A DNA stretch of 64,000 bases from Citrus sinensis (lineage: Eukaryota; Streptophyta; Magnoliopsida; Sapindales; Rutaceae). Below the pieces are notes generated by a model, which had not been told where the DNA came from, searched no databases, and was given only the letters and a program-made list of their open reading frames with translations. Each line of letters opens with the position of its first letter. Positions within the stretch are counted from its first letter, which is position 1. The position numbers and the translations under genes are program-made. This document shows, piece by piece, positions 41,800 to 54,381 of the stretch. Location: contig NC_068558.1 of the NCBI RefSeq assembly GCF_022201045.2, positions 43,109,501 through 43,173,500 on the forward strand, in the 5' to 3' direction.

Positions 41800-41985
41800 T
41801 TTGGGTGGCTCGGTAATCATCCGTTTAGATTAATAATTTTCACGTATTTAACTTTGGATATACGCCGCTCGGCATGTGGTGAGTGGTCAGCTCGAGCCCT
41901 CACTTTGATTACTCTCATAATTCATCACACAATTAAAAAATTGGATAAAAATAAATATTTCTCTTACTCATATTAACATAATAGA
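41800..41985 (+). mobile_element. Second SINE-like head directly downstream
   Basis: Starting right after the target-site duplication, tttgggtggctcggtaatcat resembles an A-box region, and ggtcagctcgagccct (41885-41900) resembles a B box. The head is about 45% different from the first, so it is probably a separate family or a much older copy. Its 3' end is not clear. Confidence 0.4.
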
Positions 41986-42784
41986 AGTTTCGTCAAGACA
42001 TTTGCCGATAGAAATTTAGATTGTATTATATTAAACTTCATCTAAAATAGATTTAGTAAGTTTTTTTAATTATTATAAATATCAGTAGATCTGTTATTGC
42101 TCTCTCTCTCTCTCTTTATGTGCTTTGCTTTGGATGTATAACACAAAATTCAAAATATGGAAAATATAATTAAAAATAATTTGTAACCGTTATGACAATT
42201 GTTAGAAAGTAAATTTATCCCTTCCTTACTAACTATGGAGTATGGACTAGACATGAGACAAACAGACATTATAATGAAGTTGGCGCAACTACTGCTACGA
42301 GTCCCCGAGATTTTTGTCTTAAATCAGCAAGAAAATGCTTTGTCACGTCCATCTCCCATGTTTATAAAAATCTAAGCATGTGCTTTGACCTTTACAGATC
42401 ACGCATGTGGAGTTTTTTCATGTGACTTTATATATTTCCGTTGTTGCATATTTTAAAAGACCACTTGTTTACGCGTGCTTTCAATTACAAGTTTAATACA
42501 ACAACTGTAGTATAAGTTACGATTATTAGGCAAGAAGATTATAGTGAATTTCAGAATTTCCTTTTTCTATGGAAAATTAATATTTCAGCCGCAAGTAAGA
42601 GATTTTGGTTGAATTGGATGATGAGAGAGAGAGAGAACAATTTCTGTTTTTAAGAAAATAAAGAAATAAAAACGTCAACTTAATTTCAGCATGAGCATGT
42701 TAATGGTGTTACTAATTACATGTGGAAGAAATGAGGAGAAAGAAAAAAAAAGAAAGTGAGATGAGAAAGAAGAAGGAATCAAAG

Positions 42785-42817
<33 letters not shown>

Positions 42818-43636
42818 ATGATCAGCAGCATCAAACGACAATGGGAAAAGCAGTACAGCTAAGTTGTTATTCATTCAATAATTATTGCAAGAATTTTCCA
42901 CTTTACAATGTTTTTAACTTTGAGGATGCCACTTTAATCACCCAATAAAGTTCAGCTGCAAAGCAAGATGTTGTATCATCTGTTGTTGTCCGCATAAGTT
43001 TATTAACTCGGCTAGCTGTTTTTATACTCTTTTAGGGATGCCAAATGCGGTTTTAGAGAAAGCATAAGGGTCGCCCTAGAGCTGGGCTCGGGTTTTCATT
43101 ATTTTTTTAAAATTATTATAAACATAAAAATGAATTAATAACCCATAAGTCGTTATAATTAATAGCGAATTAAGAAAAACATTTTAAAATAAAATAATAA
43201 ATAAAAAAATAAAAACTTAGATATTTAATTTATTTTTAATACTGGAATCTCTAATTTAAGCAATCTCTTATTAATTAACGATTAAGAGAAAGTTTAGTAT
43301 TATAATTTAAATTTTTAATCATTATTGATTTATAAATTAGGAATTTAAGGTTTTTTTTTTTTTTTTTTTAAATTTCAATTAATAAATTTATTTTTAAAAC
43401 AAAAATAGAGGGCCCAAACTTTTTCCTTAAACCTTTATTCAAGCCCTCATATGGAGGGCTTGGCCAAAAGACCACGGGAGGGTCAAGCTAGCTCGGATAT
43501 TTTTGCATATCCTATATGGTTCTATACAATAGTGGTGTGTTTACTTTTTAAATAAAAAGAAAAATGAGAATAAATTTTGGGTGTGACTCATAAATTTAAA
43601 AATGAAAAGTAAGAATCTCATTCTTGAAATACTAAC
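41986..43636. other. Intergenic with microsatellites
   Basis: CT repeat at 42099-42114, GA repeat at about 42624-42636, TA repeat at 42785-42812, and a T-run at 43351-43370. No gene is seen. A patch at 43430-43500 has cctcatatggagggcttgg, an imperfect short palindrome. Confidence 0.45.
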
Positions 43637-44865
43637 TAGGCAACCCAAGAGGGGGTGAATTGAGATTTTAAAAATTATCTTAGGCAAACCACAACAATTT
43701 AATCTAATGTCTTAATAAATTCGAAAATAATAAATTCAATAAAAGCACAATAATAAATGAGTAAGGGAAGAGAAAGCAAACTCAAAGATTTTTACATGGT
43801 TCGGCAATCCCCGCTTACGTCCACGCCTCCAAGCACACCGGGCTTGAGGATTTCACTATCCAAGCCTTTCCAAGGCTTCAAAAGTTTACAATTGACTTCA
43901 AGGTGTCAATGAACCTTTACAACAAGAGATTATATCTTCAATCTCTTCACCCCAAGTGTTTCTCACACTTGTACTCTCACAATTTGATGAGAAATAAAAA
44001 ATACAACAATGAATCTCTCTTTAAGAGTGGATATACAAATTGAAGAACAAAGATGATTTAATGAATGATGATTCACGAAGTTGAAGCTCAATATATGTTG
44101 TGTGCACTTGTTCTTGCTTGCTTGGATCTCCCAAAAATGAATTGGTTTTGAGTTTATATAGTTTGAACTCAAAAATTAGCCGTTATGCACATTCTGGGCG
44201 TATCCGGTTTGCCGTTTATGGAATCCGGTAAGCCGGATTTATGTTACCGTTAAGGCAAAAATTTAAATTTTGCCTATTCAGCTTGCCGGTTACGAAATCC
44301 GGTAAGCCGTTTATGTTCTGGATACATTCTTCCCAATATCCGGTTTTTCAATTTTTTGAAATTATAATTTGACCCCAAAACTTTACAAAACTATATTACG
44401 GCCTAAAATGTTATGAAACTTTGCAAATAGATCCAATTTCAGAATTTCTAAGTAATACTTTGTTAATCCTAAAACTTTCTGAAATTATGATATAGCCAAA
44501 AATGCTATGACAATTTTTAAATAAGTCCTTTACCAAAATTTCAAGCAATACTTGTTTATTTCAAAGTTTTCAAAATTCTTTTAATTAAACCATAAACTTT
44601 GAAAAACAACCAATTTCATAAAATCATTTTTTCATTAAATATGAAACATTTATAATGTGAAAATAATGATTTATTTAAAAAGAATAAAAACAATCAATTT
44701 CATAAAATCATTTTTTCATTAAATATAAAACCTTTATAATGTAAAAATAATGATTTATTTAAAAAGAATATTAAATAATTTGGGCTTAAAAGATTAATCA
44801 TTCTTAATCTTGTTTGTTATCATCAAAATCAATATTATGAAAACATATATGTTAACAATTCCCAC
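43637..44865. mobile_element. Non-coding transposon-like block, unclassified
   Basis: A recognisable start, ggcaacccaagagggggtga at 43641-43660, and the internal phrase tacatggttcggcaatcccc at 43795-43814 are sequence types that recur in many plant genomes as dispersed repeats. The segment contains internal direct repeats (the aatccggtaagccg phrase at about 44221 and 44297) and an 84-bp tandem duplication. It ends near gaaaacatatatgttaacaa. There is no protein frame. I could not identify terminal repeats or assign it to a class. Confidence 0.45.
44603..44770. repeat. 84-bp tandem duplication inside the block
   Basis: Units 44603-44686 and 44687-44770 share caatttcataaaatcatttt, ttcattaaatat and aataatgatttatttaaaaa, with about six differences in 84. 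The low divergence points to a fairly recent duplication. Confidence 0.85.
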
Positions 44866-47061
44866 AAGAAGATGAGAATAAAAATAGGAAAATGAGAATG
44901 AATAGTAAATTAATATTTGTATGCATAAACAAAATTAAAAATTCTTTTTTATCCATTTAAATAATAACAGTATTATTATTAATTACTAATAGTATAATAT
45001 TAAATAATAGTAACATTAATAATTATTATAGTTATAGTAATAGCTATGTGGATTATTATTTTTATAAATATTATAAGTATTATTAATTTTAATATTATTA
45101 TTACTATTATCATTATAATTATTAAATAATAAATAAAATAATCATAATATTACTATTACTATAACAATGACAACGATGACGACGATAACAATAACAACAA
45201 CAATAATAATATACAATAGCTTTTTTATTTCTCTTTATGGGTGAAGGAATTAACAGCCCTGGAAATTAAGGGCTTCTTTGGTATTGCCTTTCAGTTGTTA
45301 TTTTCATGGAATGAAAACAAAAATAAAAATAATATTTTTAAAATTTGTATTTTAAATGTAAGTAAGCATTCGGAATAAGCTTTTAAATCTGTATTGTAAA
45401 TATAAAAACTTCAATACTCATTTGGTAGAATTCAGTTGAATTATTACTCTTACTAAATGTGTAGCTTATAGTTATATTCAATGAGTAATACAAGATTAAT
45501 TTGTTTTTTGTAATACCACACAATCTTTAGTAAAAAAAATCATTATCTTTAATAATCAAATAATTCAGTCAATAAATATATTATAGAGTATCTGATAGAA
45601 TTTATATGCGAAAACGATATTCAAATGAAAAGTATGGTAAGTTTAGAGAAAAATCTCATTTGAAAATGTTGCTTTTCATAGAAATATCACAGCCTATTTC
45701 TAATTTAACTTTTTAGTGGGGCTACTAAACCCTAATAATTAGTAGAGTGGTGCATTGGGGTCGGATCCAAATCCAATGACTGAGGACGTGCATGAGATAA
45801 ATGAGGTACGGCCATGAATGATTAATTAGCGTTAATTAATTTCTTCAATCTAAATTTTCCTGGATTTAGGTCTCCTCCCCTCTTCAGTCTTAACATCATT
45901 TTCCCTGATCAGATGAAGTTTATCTGAATTCTCAAAGATTATGAGCAATGAATTAATTAATTTAAATCGAAACACACTGCACTGCCTTTGAGGCAAGCAT
46001 CAAAGCTTCAACTTTTTGGACCCCATTGCTGCATGCTGAAGCTGGTGATGCTGACGCCCTTGTCTAGCAAACTTTAGAGTGCTTTATTTGCTTTGAAAGA
46101 GTGGAAACAGCAATCTGGAGCCACGTACATTAATTCTTTAACCATTTGTTTTGTGTCAAGAGCAACTGCTCATACTATAAGGTTGATCAAATTTATTTAA
46201 TGATGATAGACTGAGTCGGGGTGGAATCCGAGGACGTTACTTCTTATGCAGGCGAATCGATGGTGGCAAGCTTAGGAGCATCATCGGGTCATGCTGATAG
46301 ACTCATCAACCAAGCGAAAAAAAAAAAATGTAATAATTCACCAGTAACAGTTTGGCTTATATATGAAATAACCTTTTAAAAAAAAACACTTTTGAGAAAC
46401 CAATACCCAGGAACACAGCTGACATGCTACCTTCCTACACCACAAAACTTCTGCAGCAGGCCAAAACTGAAGAGTACCTCAGCCGGCAGTCTGCAGAATG
46501 TCTGAATGCCTGCAGTCTGCACTCAACTCATAAAATAACAAGATGACGAGTCATGCTCTAGTTACTGCGATAGGTATATATAGTATAAGCTTCCCATTTT
46601 CTTTTACGAGTTACGACTCCTAGGCAAGGCTTTCATTAAACGCCCCAATGCTTTGGTTATTATTTACACAAGTGCGCCGTTGCATAGCACGTAAATAGGG
46701 ATACGTAACATAGAACTTGTAATGAGCTATACCGCACACAGTAGCATATAATCATGTTCGTTAAACATAACAGTGATCGGTACATTCTTTGACATAACAG
46801 TGATCATAAAAATAACGAAGAAGATACAAGCACCGCAAGCCCATAACCTCGATTAAACTATAAACAGAAAAATTATAGGAAAGTGAAAAAGAAGAGCCGG
46901 GGAAATTAATATTTCTATAGAAATTCCCTTGAAATTCTTCTTAACCGAAATAATTTCACCAGAATTTTAGTTGGCAATGAAATTGCAAAAATTCTTTCAA
47001 ATCAAACAGAGTCTTATAACATTTGGTCAATGACAATATTCCTATCTAGCAGCCGACAAAG
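44866..47061. other. Intergenic, AT-rich
   Basis: An ATT/ATA-rich microsatellite stretch spans about 44960-45210, including gacaacgatgacgacgataa. The last 100 bases before 47062 are the probable 3' UTR of SRP9. No gene is seen between. Confidence 0.45.
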
Positions 47062-50000
47062 TCACTGTTTCCTTCCCCTTCCTTTCTTTGCTGGCTGTGC
47101 TTCCATTTGTTCTTTTCCAGTAACTTCTGACAAGTCCACTGCATAAGTAAGAGGCACAGTTACTGCCAAGCACAATTTGATGGGATAAAGATTCAAGACC
47201 GAAAATCAACTTTCACTGAGGAATGATAATAAATGATAGGAATGTTGTTTCCAAGAACATATAAAGTTCCAGCTTCAATCATAGCCCATATAATTAACAT
47301 TAAAGTATGTTCAAAAGCAGTACTATTATTTACCTATTTCATCAAATAAATTGTCAATGTATCCTACTTGGCAAATGATTGATACTTTTACAAATAATCC
47401 TATCACAGATTTGTATCTTCGACAACTAGAGGATAGAAAGTTAGATTTCCAAGGGTGTTTAAAATATGACCCGAGTTAGGACATAATAGTTTAGGGGAAG
47501 ATGGTACCATCAGGGCCCCGGGCCATCAAAGCAAAAAATATGTTGTTCAGTTTCTCCATCTTCTTAGCATCCTGTGCTTGGTCTGTCTTGAACTTAAGAC
47601 ACTGAAACAGAGAAACAAAGAACTATAAAAACACAAGATCTTAACGCATTGATAACAAAGGCTTCAAGTTCTGCATACTTACGCCATAACTACATGCATG
47701 TATCTATGACTATGCTCGCATTTGCGTGTGCATATATGATTTTGTCCTACCGTTAAGATAAACGAATCCCGGTTACTACCAAACATGTGGGAAAAATCAG
47801 TATTTAATGAGCCAGAGCCAATATTATTTATGTTAGCAAGGAGGATTATCTCTCAACTTACTCAAGACTTAAAAATTTGGAGAAGAACTCACTTCCAATG
47901 AGGTCCAACATGGTGCATATGAATCTACAGCATCATACACAATCAACCAATTACCACCTCACTCCAAGGCACTTGTATAAACCACCATGTCTGCCCAAGG
48001 TCTTTCTACGCTAACTTCTGTCTTGCCTCAATTTGCACAATATAACAAACTTAAGAAGAAAGGGTAGGAATTTCCCTATTAGCGAAAAAAAGACATAAGG
48101 CTGCTCATAAATAAAGGGTCCTCTTGGCACAATTCAGCCCCTGGTAGCTTTAAAGATGACATATGCAGTGCCAACATCATTTTATACTCTAAAATGATCA
48201 AAGTGACACCACAATCATGAGACAAACTACTTTTTGCTACAAATTGAGGAAACTGATACAAAATTAAGGCATACTTCTTCCACATTAAATTGCTACAATT
48301 CAAGAAGTCTCTATTCTCTACCCAAGAAGCATCTCTTCAAAGTACCTCTTTTACAATTATGATGCATCTGAAATCGTATTTCCATCTTTCCCCTAAAAGG
48401 CAGCTTATAGTTGCATTCTGAATATTCCTCTTATTATTATCACAATTTTTTTTCCCAAATATCACCGAATTAATTTTTCCAATTTTCCTCTATCTATGCA
48501 ACCTTTAGAAGTGATTAACAAACAAGACAAACATGAATCTGCAACCATTAATCAGCAAGTGAATACCTCTTCCCAAATCAGTAATCCCAGACAGACGGCA
48601 AGTAAAAGAGAGATTACAGACTTGAAAAAGAGCTGAACATCTGAACTAATAATAAATGAGAATCTTTGCATCTGACAAGAGCCCTTAAAACCAGAAAACC
48701 AACCAACCAAAAAGTTTATGTTCAATCTCAACTCCAAACATTGATCCCAGCTTTGCGCTCCAAAAGCGTACCTATTATGACAAACTACAATTGTTGCCAC
48801 ACACTAGTAAAATTGAGAAAAACCAAAGCGCCCGCAACAAAGTTAAGGAACCACTTAACAAACATTACTTTCAATTATAGTTGCAGCATGATTTGCAAGA
48901 TGAAATAGTATTATGATCTCAAGGATATTAACTTAAGTATAAGGATCGATAAAACCATCAGTTTATATTAATAAAAAAGAAGAAAATTCCAAGATTCAAG
49001 CACTTAGAGCTTACAGTGCAATGCGATCAGCTCTTTTTCATCCATGCTGATAGATGAAATTACTAGAATAGGTTGCCTACCTAAGAGTCCCTCACAAATC
49101 CTTCTACTCAAATCCACGGTTCTAAACCAATCCCATCTCATCAAAACTATTGAAAATGAAAGAGAGAGATGCTATAGCAATTTACAGTTCCTAATATACA
49201 ACACAGCTAAGACAATCACATAGACCCCCCCAAAAAAAAGCTATTTCTTCTAGGCTTTTATCAGAGCTAAACTTAAATCAAATCTTTGCAAAACCCACCC
49301 AGATGCCACGAAGTGAAGCATCTTACTGAAAATCCATCATTAACATCTCAAATCCGAGTCTTTACTAATAAGCCACTGGTTGCAAAAATAGAGAGGCAAT
49401 AAAGGATAAGGTTATTTTCCTGCATTCATGATTCAGAAAGGTATGGCACTATATTTCCCATTCCACACGTAACTTCACTCCACAAACATCCTTCCAAGTT
49501 TTAACATTGGAAAACCAAACAAAAGCACAAAAATTTAGGTAACTCAAACACAAAAGCTCAACATCCATTGCAATTACAAGTCAATCTGCAATGTTTGACT
49601 GAAGCATTAAACATAAACAAATATACATTGCAACCCGAAATTCATTAAAAAAAAAAAGGAGTGGATATAATTCATACCTCTTTGTTATCAGTGACTTTGA
49701 GAACCAATTTACCATCGCAATGCCGATACTTCATGCAATATCTAGTCTGCGTCCCAAATTTGATTAAAAAATCAAGCCAAAAAAAAAAAAAAGAATCAGT
49801 CCATTTCACAATATCCATCAATAAAAATTATTCCTATAACTCTGTCTAATTGCCGAGGAAAAAAAAAAGAATAATTATTCCAAGATAACATTGTCAAGGA
49901 AATGGAAGCAAAAGGGTAAACAGTGGCTACGATCACGCCGGTTTTATCTTAATGAAAAAAAAAGCAATAAATTCAGAATCATACTTAATTATCTTCTCGG

Positions 50001-50112
50001 CAATTGAACCAAAAAGAAGAAAAAAAAAAAGGTAGCATACAGATTGGGGATCGGCTTTGTACAACTGAACGGATCGCTCAACGAACTCGTCCCACGAAGT
50101 TACGTAAACCAT
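47062..50112 (-). CDS. SRP9: Signal recognition particle 9 kDa protein
   Basis: Four exons, 50041-50112, 49678-49746, 47508-47601 and 47062-47138, join in phase to give 103 residues, the usual plant SRP9 length. The protein starts MVYVTSWDEFVERSVQLYKA, continues with YCMKYRHCDGKLVLKVTD, then QDAKKMEKLNNIFFALMARG, and ends in a basic tail PAKKGRGRKQ. SRP9 pairs with SRP14 on the Alu domain of 7SL RNA and slows translation elongation while the ribosome docks at the endoplasmic reticulum. I chose the second in-frame ATG (50112). An upstream ATG at 50151 would add 13 residues not seen in the family. The donor of exon 3 (gatg|gtacca) matters: reading through it would give an early stop. Intron 2 is long, about 2.1 kb. 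Confidence 0.95.
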
Positions 50113-50889
50113 TGTTGCGCCGCTGAGAAATCGAGAGAGCAATTGATACAAGTAAATCTGTATATGAATCGTTACGTGCGAAGAGAGGAGTGCTTGCCTT
50201 TTTTTTGTTTTGTTTCGTTAATACTTGAGTTTGTGGGGTTTTGGAGAACTGGCCTTCCCAATTTACTTGCAGTCCGGATCGAAGAGATTCACGGGGGCAA
50301 GGCAAGAGGTCTTTTTTCAAAAAAGACGGGAACGGAGAAGCCAAATATCTAATAAAGTTTACCCCCTGGTGGGTTTATTGACGGTCGGATTTTGGCATTT
50401 CGATTATTTATTTACATTGTGGGGCCAATTATATCCAGCCGCGTCAGCAATAAGGTTAAGTTCTTCCCTTTGTTTAAATGAGGAGACATACGGTTTATGT
50501 TCTTCTTCTCTTTGTTTAAATGAGGAGATATGCGTATTTTCTTTCCAGTGACATGGGTTAAAAAAAAAAAAAAATCATTTTTGGGAAGTGGTGTCAACGA
50601 ACGGAACTCTAATATTATCAACTTGCAAGGGTCAACTTCGTAAACCCGTTATCGGCACAAGGCCATTAAATGTTTTGCAATGGATGAGTAGGCTAGCTGC
50701 TCTGCTCTGCTCTGCTCCTCTATTAGAGTTTAGAGCAATGATTGTGAATTTACAATTGATGAATAATCAACTTTATCTCCACGTTAGCACAGAGCAGGAT
50801 TGAACTTCCCATTCTTTCAATTTAGTCCTAAACCAAACTTCAGCACTTCACCGAGGAATTCTGGCGTTATTTGACTACAATATTCATTT
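50113..50889. other. SRP9 5' region and spacer
   Basis: The first 300 bases upstream of the SRP9 start should be its leader and promoter. At 50459-50520 two direct copies of ttcttccctttgtttaaatgaggaga-like sequence lie about 48 bases apart, followed by an A-run at 50561-50574. Confidence 0.4.
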
Positions 50890-52595
50890 CTGATTCTTGA
50901 AGGGTTCTGGAGCTACTGGTCTATTGCATTCTTTCAGCAGGTAGCTTCTTTGGGCACTAACATTGCCATCTAAACTGCTGCAGGCAGCAGCCTTAAGCTT
51001 AGCCAATTTCATCAGATTTTCTTCCGTAATTACATAGTACTTTATGCCATTAGCCATTTTGTTTTCTTTACTTGTAGAGTTTGTTTCTCTTTCACACTTT
51101 TCTTTTTCTGGGGTGGGCAGTTTATGTCGCACAAATGGCACCCTAATTTTACAGTATTTCATCGTCTTCTGTGGTGCCTTTGAGCTTGTCCTCTCCCAGC
51201 TTCCTGATATCTACTCATTATGATGGGCCAACGCATTGTGCACTTCCTGCACAATTGGCTTTGCTGGTATAACGATTGGTGTGATAACATAAAATGGTGG
51301 AATTTGGAATTGTTTATTTAACTTTGTTCCGTTTGTACACTTTTATTTGCAGTTTTATCAATTTTCTAAACACGTTAATGCAATAATCTATTGGGCTATC
51401 TTTTCTTCTTGTCGGGAGAAATATAGATAGAGAATCAATCAGTTACAGTTTGCATGGGAGTCCTCTTCTATGACTTTTACAGCATTTAATGCTATTGGGG
51501 CAATTGCATCCTCATTTGGAGACGTAATGCTTCCAGAAACACCACATGTTTTTAACACATTCACAGATCATAAATTGATTCTTGTTCCTTTTCTATCTGT
51601 TTTTTTTTCTCTTTTGCAATATTTCTAATGAAATGGTTTAGAATGCTCTTATCTTACCTGTTACAGACACAAAATTGAAAATTTGATATTTTTACTAGTC
51701 TTCAAATGATCACTTTCCTGCCACTTGCCAGAACGCCTTGAAAGAACCTGCAGAAAAAGAATATGTATAAAGGTGTATCACCAGCATACAGTAATTGGCC
51801 TTCTGTGGATACTGGGTATTTGGATCAGAAGTCCAGCCTCGTATCTTGGCTTTCTCTAGCTATTCCAGAATGGACAAATTGTGATAGCAAACCTCCTTGT
51901 TGTGATTCAAATATCAGGATGCTATCAGGTGTTCATAGTATTGTATAATGGTTGGCTTCTCTTCCTTTTGGAAGGAGACTAGTTTATTCCACTTTGGTGT
52001 ATATGAAGAACCTTCTGTAAACTGATGTTTACAAGAGAAGATATTCATTAGCTATGTTGCCCACTCCGAATAATAATTCTAATTCAATCATCTAGCTTAT
52101 CCATTTCTCCCATTTTTGCATCAAACCCAATTGGATGAATCTTTGTTTGTTTTGAATAAATGTTGTTGCTCCAAAACTTCTCTCGTACAAAACCTGCTAT
52201 AGGAAGTTACATATATGATTCGACTTCGTTTCTGATGATGACCAATTAATTTCTTTGCTTAGATATATTGCGGGCCTACACATGCCTACCTTGAAGAAAC
52301 AATGTTGTTCAACCAATCTGCTCGGCACATTCCCTTGAGAGATCGCTTCATCCGTCTTACTTTTACCTCTATTTACATAGTTCTTGTAACTCTTGTTGCT
52401 GCAGCAATGCCTTTTTTTTCGGAGATTTTGTGTCCATCTGTGGTGCCATCCATAGCATACCTGAAAGCTGGAAGAACGCCCAGAGACACAAACTCAGACA
52501 CTCAATGCAGCTCCTTAACTGCGTAATGCCGTACTGGGTTGCGTTGGTGCTGTAAGGTTTATCATAGAATATATTATAGAAAATATAAAATAATG
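50890..52595 (+). pseudogene. Decayed amino-acid/GABA-transporter-like gene (AAAP family)
   Basis: Fragments in order on the + strand match the plant AAAP permease branch that includes probable GABA transporter 2: FWSYWSIAFFQQVASLGTN (50905), ELVLSQLPDI then WANALC (51182-51236), GFAGITIGV, FNAIGAIASSFGDVMLPET (51486), NMYKGVSPAYS (51760), IPEWT, QISGCYQ, then CGPTHAYLEETMLFNQSARH and RFIRLTFTSIYIVLVTLVAA (52265-52410), AYLKAGRTPRD and finally QLLNCVMPYW and GAVRFIIE in other frames. Breaks are clear: TAA at 50971 where the family has Gln (cAA to tAA), TGA at 51221 where it has Arg (cGA to tGA), a TAA after GITIGVIT, and frame changes in the 51.78, 52.42 and 52.5 kb segments. The N-terminal third is missing. 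An intact relative would be a proton-coupled membrane transporter. Confidence 0.85.
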
Positions 52596-53772
52596 GTGCG
52601 GCAAAAAGTGATACTCCTCAATAATGGGGAGCAAGAGAGTCATTTTACCCAAACCATGCGTCACCTAAGAATGAAGAGCAGGAACTATACTGGGGAGCAG
52701 GAAAATCATGCTCCACAGGAAGCAGAACCATGCTCCCCCAAGAATGAGGAGTAAGAGGATCATGCTCACTCAAGAATATGGAGTAGAAATCATGGTTTTC
52801 AAGAGTGGAGGATGATGAAAGTCATAGATTTTAATTCATAGGAACTCTTGACTCAATTTTAAATTATGAACTGGACAAAAAAATATCAAATTTAAGTAGA
52901 GAACTTATCGTTGAATCAAGTCCAACAAAATAAAAATCATAACGAAAGGACATTGTTTGGTCTAAAAATAAATTAAATAAAGTATAATACGGATACAACC
53001 TATAAAAAGATATAAATATTTTATAATTAAATTCTTAGAGAATAGAGAAGAGCTAGAAAAAGTTATTTATAGAAGGTTATAAAAGCAGAGGTCTCTAGTA
53101 ATATGAGACACTAAAAGAAGTAACAAAGATCAGAAGAGTTGAATTATAATCGTGATTTTAATAAATAATTTATTTTTTTATCCGTGAACATAGACCAAAA
53201 ATCAAACTACGTTTATCTTTTTATTATATCACTCTCATCTAAATTAATTTTCTAATTCACCAGAAATCCAGGTCAACAGAAGACATCAAGACTCACAAGT
53301 TCTTTAACGAATGATATAGGAGAATTGAGGCTAATACGTTGGATATCTGTTTACTTTCTTTCCGTTTATTTATTTATTTTTAAACAGCAGCTTTCTTTAT
53401 TTTGATTTTACGTTTAAACCGCACCACAAATCGACAATAACGTCGTCAATGTCTGTTTGTTCAGAAAAAGAAAAAGAAAAAGAAAAAAAGGAAAAAGAAC
53501 ACGTCGGCACTGACTGTCACCTTTTAAATCCTTGAAGACGTGTCGTATCCTCTGCTTCAACGACGCTAATTAATTTTCCCCAGCAAATATCGAAGCCAAA
53601 AGCATCAGCTTTTAAACGAAGAGACCTCTCTCCCCTTGCACTCTCACACACTCTCAATTTCTCTGCATCATCATCGTCATCCCATGACGCACAAATTTCA
53701 TTTCAGATCTTCGAATTAGGGTTTCCTAAATTCTAATAGTTTCCAAAATTCACTCATTTCATTCATCACCCA
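52596..53772. other. Spacer with degenerate short repeats, PRA1 promoter
   Basis: From 52625 to 52800 there are several diverged copies of a phrase like accatgctcccccaagaatg followed by gaggagtaagagg, roughly 30-40 bases apart. An aaaaag microsatellite lies at 53465-53492. The region just before 53773 is the PRA1 leader, with gaattagggtttccta at 53714-53729. Confidence 0.45.
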
Positions 53773-54381
53773 ATGTCTTCACAAGCTCCGCCTCACTACG
53801 GCTCCCTTCCCCCCACGTCAACCTCTCCAACCTACGTTCCCCCAACCACCGCGTTCCTCACGCGTGCCAGGGACACCACCCAGTCCGTTTTCTCCACGCG
53901 TCGCCCATGGAGAGAACTCCTCGACATCCACGCCATCACGCGCCCTTCCTCCGTCGGCGAAGCCACCATCCACCTAAAGCGGAACCTCTGCTACTTTCGT
54001 GTTAACTACGCGATGATCGTCCTCGCCATCCTTTTTCTCAGCCTCTTGTGGCACCCGGTCTCAATGATTGTGTTCATAGTCGTCTTCATCGCCTGGTTCT
54101 TCCTTTACTTCTTTCGCGACGGGCCATTGGTTGTATTCCATCGCACGGTGGATGACCGTGTCCTTTTGGGAATTCTCGGCGTCGTCACGATTGTATCGCT
54201 GGTATTGACGCACGTGTGGTTGAACGTGTTGGTTTCACTCTTGATTGGGTTTTTCATTGTTGGGTTACACGCTGCCTTCAGAGGAACTGAAGATTTGTAT
54301 TGCGATGAAGGAGAGGTTGCTGATAATGGATTGTTTTCTGTTGTGGGAACCCCCATCAGAACCGGCTACACCCGCGTTTAG
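53773..54381 (+). CDS. PRA1 family protein (prenylated Rab acceptor)
   Basis: A single uninterrupted exon encodes 202 residues. A Pro/Ser/Thr-rich N-terminus precedes the PRA1 core, marked by RRPWRELLDIHAITRPSS, then HLKRNLCYFRVNYAMIVLAI. Two hydrophobic hairpins follow at about residues 77-115 (containing SLLWHPVSMIVFIVVFIAWF) and 128-168. After them comes the family phrase AFRGTEDLYCDEGEV and a short C-tail. Plant PRA1 proteins are intronless small membrane proteins of the ER, Golgi and endosomes that bind Rab GTPases and assist vesicle traffic. The WHP...FLYFFRD pattern places it nearer the plant PRA1.E/PRA1.F groups than PRA1.B, but this is by eye. The coding DNA is clearly more GC-rich than its flanks. 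It is intact. Confidence 0.93.
   Translation: MSSQAPPHYGSLPPTSTSPTYVPPTTAFLTRARDTTQSVFSTRRPWRELLDIHAITRPSSVGEATIHLKRNLCYFRVNYAMIVLAILFLSLLWHPVSMIVFIVVFIAWFFLYFFRDGPLVVFHRTVDDRVLLGILGVVTIVSLVLTHVWLNVLVSLLIGFFIVGLHAAFRGTEDLYCDEGEVADNGLFSVVGTPIRTGYTRV

Noticed and set aside
50884..51162. A 92-codon - strand frame
   Set aside because: The + strand of the same interval carries ordered transporter motifs, so this frame is antisense to the pseudogene.
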